Notes: generated by a model not told the origin, from the letters alone. DNA of 64,000 nucleotides from Salinisphaera sp052044135 (GCF_052044135.1 NZ_JBQDYF010000001.1:248001-312000); one strand, 5' to 3'. Counted from the stretch's first letter, positions 37,292-48,022 are shown. Numbers and translations are program-made.

Positions 37292-37630
37292 CTAGAGCGC
37301 ATCCTGGCCGGTTTCGCCGGTACGGATACGGATCGCCTGTTCCAGTGCGGAGACGAAGATCTTGCCGTCGCCGATCTTGCCGGTGTGGGCCGCCCTGGAG
37401 ATCGCCTCGACGGCGGCATCCAGATTCGGCTCCTCGATTGCCACCTCGATCTTTACCTTGGGCAGGAAATCGACGACGTACTCGGCGCCGCGGTACAGCT
37501 CCGTATGCCCCTTCTGACGGCCGAAGCCCTTGACCTCGGTGACCGTGATGCCCTGTACGCCCACTTCGGACAGCGCTTCACGGACCTCGTCGAGCTTGAA
37601 TGGTTTGATGATGGCGGTGATCAATTTCAT
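37292..37630 (-). CDS. glnK: PII nitrogen regulatory protein (second copy)
   Basis: 112 aa. MKLITAIIKPFKLDEVREALSEVGVQG, then the T-loop FGRQKGHTELYRGAEYVVDF with Tyr51, and the C-terminal nucleotide-binding block KIGDGKIFVSALEQAIRIRTGETG. AGGAGC lies 6 nt before the chosen ATG; an ATG at 37660 would add 10 non-conserved residues. Senses 2-oxoglutarate/ATP/ADP and controls ammonium uptake. It is preceded by a strong sigma-54 promoter match. Confidence 0.97.
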   Translation of the reverse strand: MKLITAIIKPFKLDEVREALSEVGVQGITVTEVKGFGRQKGHTELYRGAEYVVDFLPKVKIEVAIEEPNLDAAVEAISRAAHTGKIGDGKIFVSALEQAIRIRTGETGQDAL

Positions 37631-37717
37631 AACTGGCTCCTGTCGCGCATGAACACACAATCCGGCAGGCTTTTATCGACGTATGACCCGGGCCCCGGAC
37701 GATTGCCGGATATGTCT

Positions 37718-37733
37718 AGCACTCACCGTGCCA
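37718..37733 (-). promoter_or_regulatory. sigma-54 promoter upstream of the second glnK
   Basis: Minus strand TGGCACGGTGAGTGCT: TGGCACG-N4 then GTGCT, with one mismatch to TGGCACG-N4-TTGCW and correct GG-N10-GC spacing. It lies about 90 bp before the glnK start in the right direction, as for nitrogen-limited glnK promoters in other proteobacteria. Confidence 0.82.
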
Positions 37734-37859
37734 AGCTTCACCGCGCAGGCGCGCCGGAGCGTCATCGCGCCCGAATCCCGGCCTGAAATCCGGCGAGTGC
37801 TTTGCGCCCGTGCGCGCACCGATGCATCCTTGCGCGTATTCATCTCCACGGAATCGGAT

Positions 37860-38102
37860 ATGCGTTCGATCGAAGATATGGCCGCCCGTCTGGCCAATGC
37901 GTTACCGCCCCAGGTCGCACCGCTGCGCGAGGAATTGAAGGCCAATTTCCGGGCCGTGCTGCAGAGCCAGCTCGCCGAGCTGGATCTGGTTGCGCGCGAG
38001 GAGTTCGAGGCCACGCGCGAAATGCTCGTGCAGGCCCGCAAGCGTCTGGGGGAGCTGGAACAACGCGTGGCGCAACTGGAATCGCATGACGGCGACAGTT
38101 AG
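37860..38102 (+). CDS. ubiK: ubiquinone biosynthesis accessory factor UbiK (BMFP/YqiC family)
   Basis: 80 aa. N-terminal helix MRSIEDMAARLANALPPQVAPLREELKANFRAVLQSQLAELDLVAREEF in overlapping family blocks, then a coiled coil ending RKRLGELEQRVAQLE. UbiK assists the aerobic ubiquinone (Ubi) metabolon with UbiJ. The ATG at 37860 was chosen because it gives the standard 80-100 aa length; the frame is open upstream. It lies 49 bp before comM, a common gammaproteobacterial neighbour. Confidence 0.9.
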   Translation: MRSIEDMAARLANALPPQVAPLREELKANFRAVLQSQLAELDLVAREEFEATREMLVQARKRLGELEQRVAQLESHDGDS

Positions 38103-38151
38103 GGCGCGCCGCGCGCGCTGGAATCACGGGCGGCGCCGGGCGATCTGACCC

Positions 38152-39657
38152 ATGGCGCTGGCGACTGTCCACAGCCGGGCCCAGACCGGCCTGCACGCGC
38201 CGCCGGTGGCGGTCGAGGTGGATCTGGCCGGGGGCCTGCCGGCGCTGGCCATCGTCGGTCTGCCGGAAACCGAGGTAAAGGAGAGCAAGGATCGCGTGCG
38301 TGCCGCGATCAGCAACAGTGGCTACCAGTTTCCCACGCGGCGAATCACGGTCAATCTGGCGCCGGCCGATCTACCCAAAGAGGGCGGGCGTTTCGATCTG
38401 GCGATCGCGCTGGGCATTCTCGCGGCGTCCGGCCAGATTCCGTCCGACGCGTTGAACGGGCACGAGTTTCTGGGTGAACTGTCGCTCTCGGGGGCCTTGC
38501 GCGGCGTACGTGGTGCTCTGCCGGCCACGCTGGCGGCCGCCGGGGTGCAGCGCCGGCTGGTCCTGCCGGCGGACAATGGCGGCGAGGCGGCACTGGCCGG
38601 CGATGACGCCGCCCGTACCGCCACGCATCTGGCCGATGTCGCCACCACCCTGGCTGGCGGCGAGACGCTTTGGGCGAGGCCGGTGGCCGAGCCGGGGGAT
38701 GGCGAACAGCAGGCTGTGCCCGACCTGGCCGACGTGCGTGGCCAGGCCCAGGCCAAGCGCGCGCTGGAAATCGCCGCGGCCGGCGGCCATTCCCTGTTGA
38801 TGATCGGCCCGCCGGGCGCGGGCAAGACCATGCTGGCCTCGCGCCTGGTGGGGTTGCTGCCGCCGCTGGAGCGCGAGCAGGCGCTGGAAGTGGCTGCGAT
38901 CGCCTCGATATCGGGCGGGGGGTTCGACCCCGCGCTATGGGGGCGGCGCCCGTTCCGCGCGCCGCATCACACCGCTTCGGGCGTGGCCCTGGTCGGCGGC
39001 GGTTCCACGCCGCGCCCGGGCGAGATCACGCTCGCCCACCGCGGCGTGTTGTTTCTCGACGAGTTGCCCGAGTTCGATCGGCGGGTGCTGGAAGTCCTGC
39101 GCGAGCCGCTGGAATCCGGCCATATCGTGATCTCCCGCGCGGCGCGGCAATCGGAGTTTCCCGCCGCGTTCCAGCTGGTCGCCGCGATGAATCCCTGCCC
39201 CTGCGGCTATCAGGGCGACGCATCGGGCCGTTGTCACTGCACGCCCGAGCGGATCGAGCGCTATCGCGCCCGAATTTCCGGCCCGCTGCTCGATCGCATC
39301 GACATGCATCTTAATGTGGCGCCGATCACCAAAAAAGTGCTGACGGCCGAAGCGCCGGAGGTCGAGTGCTCCGCGATGGTGCAGGCGCGCGTTCATGGTG
39401 CAAGACAGCGCGCGCAGGCACGCAGTGGTGCACCCAACGCCGCCCTGACCCCGCGCCAGGTCGATGCGCACTGCGCGCCAAGCGCCGAGGCCGCCCGCTT
39501 GATCGACCAGGCCATCGACCGGCTGGGCTTGTCGGCCCGGGGCTATCATCGGATTCTGCGCGTGGCGCGCACGATCGCCGATCTGGCGGGTCATGAGCAG
39601 ATACAGGCCCCCGATATCGCCGAAGCGATCGGCTATCGCCAGCTGGATCGGGATTGA
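38152..39657 (+). CDS. comM: ComM/YifB branch-migration helicase (Mg-chelatase-like AAA+)
   Basis: 501 aa. N-terminal Lon-protease-like fold (LATVHSRAQTGLHAPPVAVEVDLAGGLPALAIVGLPETEVKESKDRV region), then AAA+ with Walker A IGPPGAGKTM, Walker B VLFLDELPEF, and a zinc-like cluster NPCPCGYQGDASGRCHC. C-terminal helix bundle RLGLSARGYHRILRVARTIADL. ComM is a hexameric branch-migration motor acting in natural transformation. Its presence does not prove competence, as it is kept in non-transformable species too. Confidence 0.96.
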   Translation: MALATVHSRAQTGLHAPPVAVEVDLAGGLPALAIVGLPETEVKESKDRVRAAISNSGYQFPTRRITVNLAPADLPKEGGRFDLAIALGILAASGQIPSDALNGHEFLGELSLSGALRGVRGALPATLAAAGVQRRLVLPADNGGEAALAGDDAARTATHLADVATTLAGGETLWARPVAEPGDGEQQAVPDLADVRGQAQAKRALEIAAAGGHSLLMIGPPGAGKTMLASRLVGLLPPLEREQALEVAAIASISGGGFDPALWGRRPFRAPHHTASGVALVGGGSTPRPGEITLAHRGVLFLDELPEFDRRVLEVLREPLESGHIVISRAARQSEFPAAFQLVAAMNPCPCGYQGDASGRCHCTPERIERYRARISGPLLDRIDMHLNVAPITKKVLTAEAPEVECSAMVQARVHGARQRAQARSGAPNAALTPRQVDAHCAPSAEAARLIDQAIDRLGLSARGYHRILRVARTIADLAGHEQIQAPDIAEAIGYRQLDRD

Positions 39658-39747
39658 CGCCGGCCGGCCCATCCGGGCCGGACCGGCGCCGGATGAATGC
39701 CACGTGGCACACGCCGGCGCGGTATCGACTGGTAGAATCGCGCGATC

Positions 39748-41760
<2,013 letters not shown>

Positions 41761-41876
41761 CGCACGGGGCCCGCTACCGCAGCCGCGACGCCCCGGAATA
41801 AACCCGCCGGCCATGAATTCGTGTCGCGCGGCGATGGACGATGGCCGGCGTACCGCGTATCCTCCCCAACTCGCAA

Positions 41877-41953
41877 GCGCCCGTAGCTCAGCTGGATAGA
41901 GTGTCGGCCTCCGAAGCCGAAGGTCGCAGGTTCGAATCCTGCCGGGCGCACCA
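41877..41953 (+). tRNA. tRNA-Arg, anticodon CCG
   Basis: 77 nt including an encoded CCA. Acceptor GCGCCCG pairs with CGGGCGC; D-arm GCTC-AGCTGGATA-GAGT; anticodon stem TCGGC/GCCGA with loop CTCCGAA (anticodon CCG, reads CGG); T-arm GCAGG-TTCGAAT-CCTGC. Followed 10 nt later by a Rho-independent terminator. Its 3' end is the starting point of a tandem repeat. Confidence 0.97.
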
Positions 41954-42409
41954 GACATAGAGAACCCGCCAGATGTGCGGGTTTTTTTATGCTTAAACGA
42001 AGCCCATTCGAACCTGCGACAGATAACAAGCCAGGTTCGACGAGTGCGCGCGAGCGCGCTCGAACCGGGTCGCGTAGCGACACGGGCCCGAAGGGCGAGA
42101 CGCGGCAGCGTCGAGTCATCCTGCCGGGCGCACCAGACATAGAAAACCCGCCAGATGTGCGGGTTTTTTTATGCTTAAACGAAGCCCATTCGAACCTGCG
42201 ACAGATAACAAGCCAGGTTCGACGAGTGCGCGCGAGCGCGCTCGAACCGGGTCGCGTAGCGACACGGGCCCGAAGGGCGAGACGCGCCAGCGTCGAGTCA
42301 TCCTGCCGGGCGCACCAGGCATAGAAAACCCGCCAGATGTGCGGGTTTTTTTTATGCTTAAACGAAGCCCATTCGAACCTGCGACAGACAACAAGCCAGG
42401 TTCGACGGC
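41938..42409 (+). repeat. 182-bp tandem repeat built from the tRNA-Arg 3' end
   Basis: Units start at 41938, 42120 and 42302. Each opens with the last 16 nt of tRNA-Arg (T-stem 3' strand, acceptor, CCA), then a copy of the terminator, then an inverted 15-nt copy of the tRNA T-arm (ATTCGAACCTGCGAC, first at 42006-42020, complementary to 41923-41937), then two GC-rich hairpins. Units 1 and 2 are nearly identical. Unit 3 matches to about 42409 and then changes sequence while keeping similar hairpins. Two of the tRNA-end copies thus lie outside any tRNA. Confidence 0.9.
41963..41989 (+). terminator. tRNA-Arg terminator (first of three copies)
   Basis: AACCCGC-CAGATGT-GCGGGTT followed by a T-run. 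Copies recur 182 bp apart at about 42145 and 42327 within the tandem repeat. Confidence 0.9.
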
Positions 42410-42707
42410 CTCGCAGCGCGAGGCCGAACGGGGGCGCCTGGCGCCGACACCAACGCTGGCCGGCCTGGCCGCCGTCCGCGCGCGTCGGCTGTGCTCGCTC
42501 GGTCATCCGCTGCACGCACACATTGCAACGTTTTTGCGACCGTGGCATTGCGGCGGGCATGTGTTATCGGCTGCAAGCCATGCCGGGTGAGGGCCGAGGC
42601 CCATCGCCCCGATAGGCGCAAGCGCACGGCGATCACGAAAGCCCTGTGTCCGCCAAAAGATACACGTGGTATTGCCCGGCGCTGTGCAATGCAGTTCTTT
42701 TGCGTCA

Positions 42708-42719
42708 TGCAACGTTGCA
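42708..42719. promoter_or_regulatory. palindromic operator candidate for the XRE-cupin regulator
   Basis: Perfect 12-bp palindrome TGCAACGTTGCA, with another TGCAAC at 42733-42738 and TTGCAACGTT near 42525. It lies 54-65 bp before the regulator's start codon, a normal place for autoregulation by an XRE protein. Function is inferred. Confidence 0.5.
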
Positions 42720-42772
42720 CGGGGTTCATTTATGCAACATGCGGCGATATCTTCTGCGGCTGGGGGAAATGA

Positions 42773-43369
42773 TTGGAGCAGGTATTGGCGGATATTGCGG
42801 CCCAGCTGGCTGCCGGCGAACGACTGAAACAGCTTCGCCGGAGTCGCGGTTTGTCGATCCGGGAGGTGGCGCGTCGCAGCGGCATCAGCCATGTATCCAT
42901 ATCGCTCATCGAACGGGGGCGGCACAGTCCGTCGATCAGCTTGCTCAAGTCCGTGCTCGATGCGCTCGAAACGACGTTGAGCGCATTCTTTTCCGACCCG
43001 CTGCCGGCTTGTGCGCCGGTGATCTATCGTGCCGATGAGCTGGTCGAGCTGGCGGACGGTCAGCGGCTGTCCTATCGCCAGGTGGGGCGAAATCTTGCCG
43101 GCTTCGCCATGATGATACTGCACGAACGCTATGCCCCCGGGGCGGATACTGGCGAATCGCTTTACGGTCACGGCTACGATGAAAGGCGCAGTTCTGAAGA
43201 GGGCGGTGTGGTGGTCATGGGCCGGCTCGAACTGACGGTCGACGACCAGATCACCGTGCTCGAGCCCGGGGACGCCTATTACTTCGACAGCCGGCGCCCC
43301 CATCGGATGCGCAATCCGTTTGCCGAGCCGTGCGTGGTCGTCAGTGCGGCGACTCCGCCGACGTTCTAG
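42773..43369 (+). CDS. XRE-family regulator with C-terminal cupin sensor (PuuR-like)
   Basis: 198 aa. Helix-turn-helix about residues 16-70 (ERLKQLRRSRGLSIREVARRSGISHVSISLIERGRHSPS), cupin about 100-195 (GGVVVMGRLELTVDDQITVLEPGDAYYFDSRRPHRMRN). Such proteins control small-molecule catabolism genes, PuuR for putrescine being the model. Starts with TTG, with GGGGGA 6 nt upstream. The nitrilase-family gene 287 bp downstream on the same strand is its likely target. Confidence 0.85.
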   Translation: MEQVLADIAAQLAAGERLKQLRRSRGLSIREVARRSGISHVSISLIERGRHSPSISLLKSVLDALETTLSAFFSDPLPACAPVIYRADELVELADGQRLSYRQVGRNLAGFAMMILHERYAPGADTGESLYGHGYDERRSSEEGGVVVMGRLELTVDDQITVLEPGDAYYFDSRRPHRMRNPFAEPCVVVSAATPPTF

Positions 43370-43655
43370 GCGCGGTGTTGGCGCCCGCAATCGGCCAGGC
43401 AAGTCGAGCAATGCCGCATGGCGGCCCCGAGCCGTGTCAGTCAAGCCCTGTAGCGCCGGATGGCGCGTCGGCCGTGTTCCCGCCGTCGGGTGTTGTCACT
43501 CGGTGATGACGCGGGCTGCGGTGCGGATCGTTGTCTGGTGTTCCGCGGCCGCGTTGCGGCCGATTCGGGATGCACAGAGCACAGAGATGCGCGTATTGTC
43601 GGACAGGTTATTCCGGCTGCGCGGCCCCGGGCGATCCTCGTGAATCGCTGCGGGC

Positions 43656-44474
43656 ATGCGCGCCCCGAACATGGATGTGTCGCTGATGCAAGGTACGCCC
43701 CGTCTTGATGTCGCCCTGGCCCAGTTGCGCCCGGTGGTCGGTGAGCCCGATACCAACCTGGCGACCGTCGAAGCCGTGCTGGCCGAGTACGAGCAAGCGG
43801 ACTTGATGGTGTGGCCGGAGTTGTTTCTCTGCGGCTATACCACCATGCAGGCCGAGGCATTGGCCGAAACGCTGGAGGGGACGCGGGTCGGGCGGTTGCG
43901 CGCGGCCGCGAAACGACACGCCACGGCGATCGTAATGGGCCTGGCCGAGCGATGCGCGGATGGCGGCATTGCCAATAGTGCGCTGGCGATCGATCGCGAC
44001 GGGCGGATCGCCGGTTGTTATCGCAAGATTCAGTTGTTCGGCGACGAGGCCGAAGCCTTCACGCCGGGCAATGCGCTGCAAATCGTCGACCTGGCCGGCG
44101 CGCGCGTCGGCCTGATGATTTGTTTCGATATCGAGTTCCCCGAGATCGGCCGGGCGCTTGCGGTCGGCGGTGCCGAGCTGTTGGTGAGCGTGTCCGCCAA
44201 CATGCGGCCCTTCGGCCCCGATCACCGGCTGTGCGTGCAGGCCCGGGCGCTGGAAAATCGGCGCCCGCATGTCTACGTCAATCAGGTTGGCCGGGGCGAG
44301 ACGTTTCTGTTTACCGGCGAAAGCTGTCATGCGGATACCGCGGGCCGGGTGCGTGCGGCCTGCCCGCCACATACAGGCCGGGTCGTGCTGGCCAATGTAT
44401 CGTTGGAAGTGGAAACCGAGACGCGCCCGGATTACCTTGCCCTGCGCCGTCCGGTGCCGCCGGTGGGCTATTGA
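43656..44474 (+). CDS. carbon-nitrogen hydrolase (nitrilase superfamily amidase)
   Basis: 272 aa. Catalytic triad visible: Glu in LMVWPELFLCGYTT, Lys in CYRKIQLFGDE, Cys in VGLMICFDIEFPEIGRAL. Closest in style to aliphatic or deaminated-amide hydrolases; substrate unknown. It lies downstream of the XRE-cupin regulator and convergent with the DUF4186 gene, with a bidirectional terminator after it. A later in-frame ATG (MDVSLMQG) is possible. Confidence 0.88.
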   Translation: MRAPNMDVSLMQGTPRLDVALAQLRPVVGEPDTNLATVEAVLAEYEQADLMVWPELFLCGYTTMQAEALAETLEGTRVGRLRAAAKRHATAIVMGLAERCADGGIANSALAIDRDGRIAGCYRKIQLFGDEAEAFTPGNALQIVDLAGARVGLMICFDIEFPEIGRALAVGGAELLVSVSANMRPFGPDHRLCVQARALENRRPHVYVNQVGRGETFLFTGESCHADTAGRVRAACPPHTGRVVLANVSLEVETETRPDYLALRRPVPPVGY

Positions 44475-44561
44475 CCCGGCACAAAAACAGATGATTTTTC
44501 GGGTTGATAGCGCGCGTATGCGGCCGCATGCTCGCCGCGGCCATCGGCCGCTAAGACTTTG

Positions 44562-44596
44562 AAAATAAAAGACGGAAAGGCGCCGGCTTTTATTTT
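44562..44596. terminator. bidirectional terminator between convergent genes
   Basis: AAAATAAAAG (44562-44571) pairs with CTTTTATTTT (44587-44596), with an inner CGG/CCG pair: A-tract one side, T-tract the other. It sits between the nitrilase gene (plus) and DUF4186 gene (minus). A second inverted repeat, ACAGCTGA/TCAGCTGT, follows at 44611-44631. Confidence 0.75.
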
Positions 44597-44665
44597 TGCA
44601 GACGTTGAAAACAGCTGATGAATTCAGCTGTGTTGATGCCGGATTAACAGGGCCGATCCCAGGCC

Positions 44666-45058
44666 CTAGAATAGCTCGGCCTGGCGCGGCGCCTGGGCCC
44701 GCGCGGGATCGTGCCGGCGGGCCAGCCAGGCCATGATCACGTCGCAGATGTAGCGCCGCTCGGCGTCGCTCAGGAGCCGATGCGGCGCAATCCCGTGCCA
44801 TTTCGCCAGACAATGCCGGCAGCATGTGGCGGTCGCATGCTGGGCGACGAAGACCGGGTGGTTGCGCATGGGCGTCTGTTTGCCGTCGTTGGCCGGCTCG
44901 GCCGGCGCCAGCCGTTCGTCGACGAAGCGGGCGGCATGGGCGCGGATGACATCGAGGCCGTGCCGGTCGAGATCGGCCTGCTCGCGCGGCCCCAGTTCGA
45001 AACGCGACCGAAAGCGCGATCGGGCCAGGGCGGCGAAAAGCGAGTCCAGAGAGCGCAT
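44666..45058 (-). CDS. DUF4186 protein
   Basis: 130 aa. The family core is clear: LARSRFRSRFELG at the N-terminus and KQTPMRNHPVFVAQHATATCCRHCLAKWHGI, a CCxxC-containing segment that could bind metal, then SDAERRYICDVIMAWLARR. Function unknown. The start at 45058 has only a weak ribosome site; an upstream ATG at 45145 would add 29 non-conserved residues. Confidence 0.82.
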   Translation of the reverse strand: MRSLDSLFAALARSRFRSRFELGPREQADLDRHGLDVIRAHAARFVDERLAPAEPANDGKQTPMRNHPVFVAQHATATCCRHCLAKWHGIAPHRLLSDAERRYICDVIMAWLARRHDPARAQAPRQAELF

Positions 45059-45267
45059 GGGGCGTTGTTCCGGGTGTTTTGCTGTATTCAAAGCCTGGGC
45101 GCCAGGAAGCCTATTGGCATGGGCTCCGGGCGTAACGCGCGCCACGACGGCCGTTCGCGGATTGCGTCATGCCGCGGGGCAGGGGTAGGCCGCCCGCCGG
45201 TATGACGCACGTTGCCGGGTACGAAAACCCGCTCGAAACCCATGCCGTGAACCAGCGTTGCAGGGCG

Positions 45268-46170
45268 CTAGCCTGGTTCGAGTGCGCGCACGCGCCCCAC
45301 GATACGCCGATGTGTCGGCAGGTCCATATCCAGTGCCGCCGCCTGATGCAGCAGCCAGCCATTGATGGCATCGATTTCGGTGCTTGCGCCCGCCTGGACA
45401 TCCGCTCGCATCGACGAGGTGTTGGCGGCGGTGGCGCGGACCACGGCCGCGACGGCGGCATGGGAGTCGCCCGGCCAGCGCGGGTCCAGCCGGGCCAGCA
45501 GGGCGTCGGCCTCGTCGATCAGCGCCCGCATATCGGCCTGCAGATCGGTGCGTTCGAGCAAGGCGCCGTTGGGTACGTCATGAATCGCGGTGAGCGGATT
45601 GAGCGCGGCGTTGACCACCAGTTTTCGCCATTGCACGGGCCGGATGTCGTCGGCCCAGTACAGCCGCGGCCAGTGTGCGGCGAGTGGGCCGAACCAGGGC
45701 GGCCGGTTGCCGCCGCCAAACGTCGTCGTATTTTCGGCAACCACGCGCAGCGTGGCCTCGTCGGCGGCCATGACCGCGCTGGCGGTGACGCCCTCGATCA
45801 AGCGTTGCCCGGGCGCGAGCCGGCCGTCCAGGCTGCCGATCCCGTTCTGCAGGCGGATGACCTCGGCGTTCTCGACAAGGTTCACGCGTGCCAGCGCGGC
45901 AGCGGCATAGGGCGTCTTCGACGCGATCAGCAGACGCGAAACGGGGCCGCAGTCGGCGGGCGGCCGCACGTCGAGTGCAATATCCCGGGTCGTGGCGTCG
46001 GCGAAGGCCAGCCGCACCCGGCGCCGGTGCGCCTCGCCCGGCCGAACGACCGTGACCTTCGCCCCGGCGGATTGGAGATAAAACGCCGCCAACGTGCCGA
46101 TACGGCCCGCGCCCACCACGTGCCATCGGGCGTATTCGTCGGGCAGCAATGTCGCGGTGGGATCGGTCAC
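45268..46170 (-). CDS. ketopantoate reductase-like protein (PanE/ApbA family)
   Basis: 300 aa NADPH reductase fold. Rossmann motif HVVGAGRIGTLAAFYL near residue 16; conserved Lys in IASKTPYAAAAL; catalytic Lys and Asn in QWRKLVVNAALNPLTAI; C-terminal SMRADVQAGASTEIDAINGWL with the family Glu. These are the residues for reduction of 2-dehydropantoate, but many paralogues have other substrates and no other pantothenate gene is near. Start taken as GTG 46170, giving normal length; the frame is open further up. Confidence 0.85.
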   Translation of the reverse strand: MTDPTATLLPDEYARWHVVGAGRIGTLAAFYLQSAGAKVTVVRPGEAHRRRVRLAFADATTRDIALDVRPPADCGPVSRLLIASKTPYAAAALARVNLVENAEVIRLQNGIGSLDGRLAPGQRLIEGVTASAVMAADEATLRVVAENTTTFGGGNRPPWFGPLAAHWPRLYWADDIRPVQWRKLVVNAALNPLTAIHDVPNGALLERTDLQADMRALIDEADALLARLDPRWPGDSHAAVAAVVRATAANTSSMRADVQAGASTEIDAINGWLLHQAAALDMDLPTHRRIVGRVRALEPG

Positions 46171-46492
46171 GGGGCGAGTCGGATGTTGCTTGCGTTGCCG
46201 GGGATGATACCCGGCCTGGCCGCAGCGGCTTGCCGGCCCCCAGCATGGGCCGTGGGTCGAAACAGCTGGGGCATTGTGTCCGCCAATGCACGCGAATGAG
46301 CGCAAACAACAGGCAGGATTAAGTCCGTGCCGCTTCCGGTGCGCGGGCAATGGCGTCGTGCCCGGCAAGCCCGCCCGCGCCACGAGGCCGGCCCGCCAGG
46401 GGATGCGGGGTGCCCGCCCGCACGGAACCGCCGGCGATCGCAGGGCGCCGAACGCCATAGATCGCCGGGGCCGTGGCCGGGTGCAGGGCGGG
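46171..46492. other. gene-free spacer
   Basis: About 320 bp between the PanE-like and BCCT genes, both on the minus strand. A GC-rich hairpin GCCGGG/CCCGGC near 46209-46225 could end BCCT-side transcription, but no T-tract follows. No ORF with support. Confidence 0.3.
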
Positions 46493-48022
46493 CTATGCCA
46501 GCACGCCCTGGTCACGCGCCATCGCCATCGCGGCCCGCGGGCCGGTCCACAGCGAAGGCAGCAATACCAGCGAGACCGGGATGGCGGTGATCACGATGAA
46601 CTGCTGCAGCGCACTGATCTGGCCATGGCCCATGGCCAGCAGCACGGCCGCCATCGCCGCCATGAGAATGCCCCAGAACGCCCGCAGACCGGCCGGCGGG
46701 TTCTCGTCCCCGGTATGCACTACGGCGATTGCGTAGCTCATCGAATCGCCGGTGGTAGCGACGAAGATCGAGGTGAGCAACAGAATCGCCAGCGCCATCA
46801 CGAGCCCGCCGGGCACCGACTGCGCCACGGTGAGCGTTGCCACATCGAACTTGAACGCTGACAGCGGCTGGGTGAGATCGAACGCACCGGTCATTTGTCC
46901 GTGGATGCCCGAGCCGCCGAGCAGGGTGAACCAGATCGTGGTGGCGATCGGCGCGAGCACGGCGACCGACACGATCATCTGGCGCAGCGTCCGCCCGCGC
47001 GAGATACGCGCCACGAAAATCGCCATAAGCGGGCCGTAGCCGATGAACCAGGCGAAGAAGATGGTCCACCACTTCAGCCAGCCGGCGGGCGCGGTCAGCG
47101 GTGTCTGGGTCGCCATGGTGAAAAAGGCGCTGATGTAGGTGCCCATCGCCTCCGTCCAGGCGTTGATCAGAAAGCTGGTAGCGCCGAACACGATGATCAC
47201 CGCGGCGATGATCAGCGCGAGAATGACGTTGAAGCGGCTCAACCACTGGATGCCGCGCGCCAGCCCGGTTACGGCCGAGGTGACATACACCAGACCCAGC
47301 ACGGCCACGATCGTCAGCTGCGTCGCGAGGCCGGATGGCGTGCCGATCAGCACATGCAGGCCATAGCCGACCTGGGTGGCCAGAAAGCCGATCGGGCCGA
47401 CCGTGCCGGCCACGACCGAGATCACGCAGACCGCGTCCACCACGCTGCCCAGCGGGCCGGCGATTACCCGCGGGCCGAACACGCCCGACAGCAGGGCCCG
47501 CGGGCGCAGCGGCTGGCCCTGGTCGTAGTGAGCACGGGCCAGGACCACCGCGGTGAGTGCGCCGAGGATGGCCCAGGCCAGAAAGCCCCAGTGCATGAAC
47601 GCCTGCGCCAGCGCAGTCGGCACGGCCGCGGCGGTGCCGGCGTCGGTGTCGAACGCGGGTGGCGTGTTGAGAAAGTGATAAACCGGCTCGCCGGCGGCGA
47701 AGAACACGCCACCGCCCGCCAGCAGTGTGCACATGATGATGGACAGCCACTGGAAGGTGGTGAACTCGGGTTCTTCCACACGGCCGATGCGCGCACGCCC
47801 GGCGGGGCTGGCGGCGATGCCCAGCGCGATGAAGAAAGTCGCCAGAAGCAGCCATTCGAAGTAGGCGCCGAGCGTCTTTGCGGTCCAGGTGAAGCCGGCG
47901 CTGATCGCGGCCGATACGCCGGAAAGATCGAATAGCGAAGCAACGAGAAACACAGCGACGAAGCCAACCGACAGACTCAGCGTGAGCCGGTCCATACGGC
48001 CGCCGGGGCGGTCATGGGTCAT
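46493..48022 (-). CDS. BCCT-family transporter (betaine/choline/carnitine type)
   Basis: 509 aa, 12 membrane helices, short N-terminus. Family signature in helix 8: WWTIFFAWFIGYGPLMAIFVARISRGRTLRQMI in overlapping parts; helix 4 region SVVDAVCVISVVAGTVGPIG; GSGIHGQMTGAFDL. Probably takes up a quaternary amine or compatible solute with Na+ or H+. No long osmosensory C-terminal tail is present, unlike BetP. Divergent from the fRMsr gene. ATG 48022 begins the first helix region; an ATG-less extension upstream overlaps that gene and is not real. Confidence 0.92.
   Translation of the reverse strand: MTHDRPGGRMDRLTLSLSVGFVAVFLVASLFDLSGVSAAISAGFTWTAKTLGAYFEWLLLATFFIALGIAASPAGRARIGRVEEPEFTTFQWLSIIMCTLLAGGGVFFAAGEPVYHFLNTPPAFDTDAGTAAAVPTALAQAFMHWGFLAWAILGALTAVVLARAHYDQGQPLRPRALLSGVFGPRVIAGPLGSVVDAVCVISVVAGTVGPIGFLATQVGYGLHVLIGTPSGLATQLTIVAVLGLVYVTSAVTGLARGIQWLSRFNVILALIIAAVIIVFGATSFLINAWTEAMGTYISAFFTMATQTPLTAPAGWLKWWTIFFAWFIGYGPLMAIFVARISRGRTLRQMIVSVAVLAPIATTIWFTLLGGSGIHGQMTGAFDLTQPLSAFKFDVATLTVAQSVPGGLVMALAILLLTSIFVATTGDSMSYAIAVVHTGDENPPAGLRAFWGILMAAMAAVLLAMGHGQISALQQFIVITAIPVSLVLLPSLWTGPRAAMAMARDQGVLA

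Noticed and set aside
41985..42400. Short repeated ORFs containing VEPGLLSVAGSNG-like peptides
   Set aside because: They are translations of the tRNA-derived 182-bp repeat, not genes.
41938..42409. CRISPR array
   Set aside because: Units are 182 bp, nearly identical throughout, contain tRNA and terminator sequence, and there are no spacers or cas genes.
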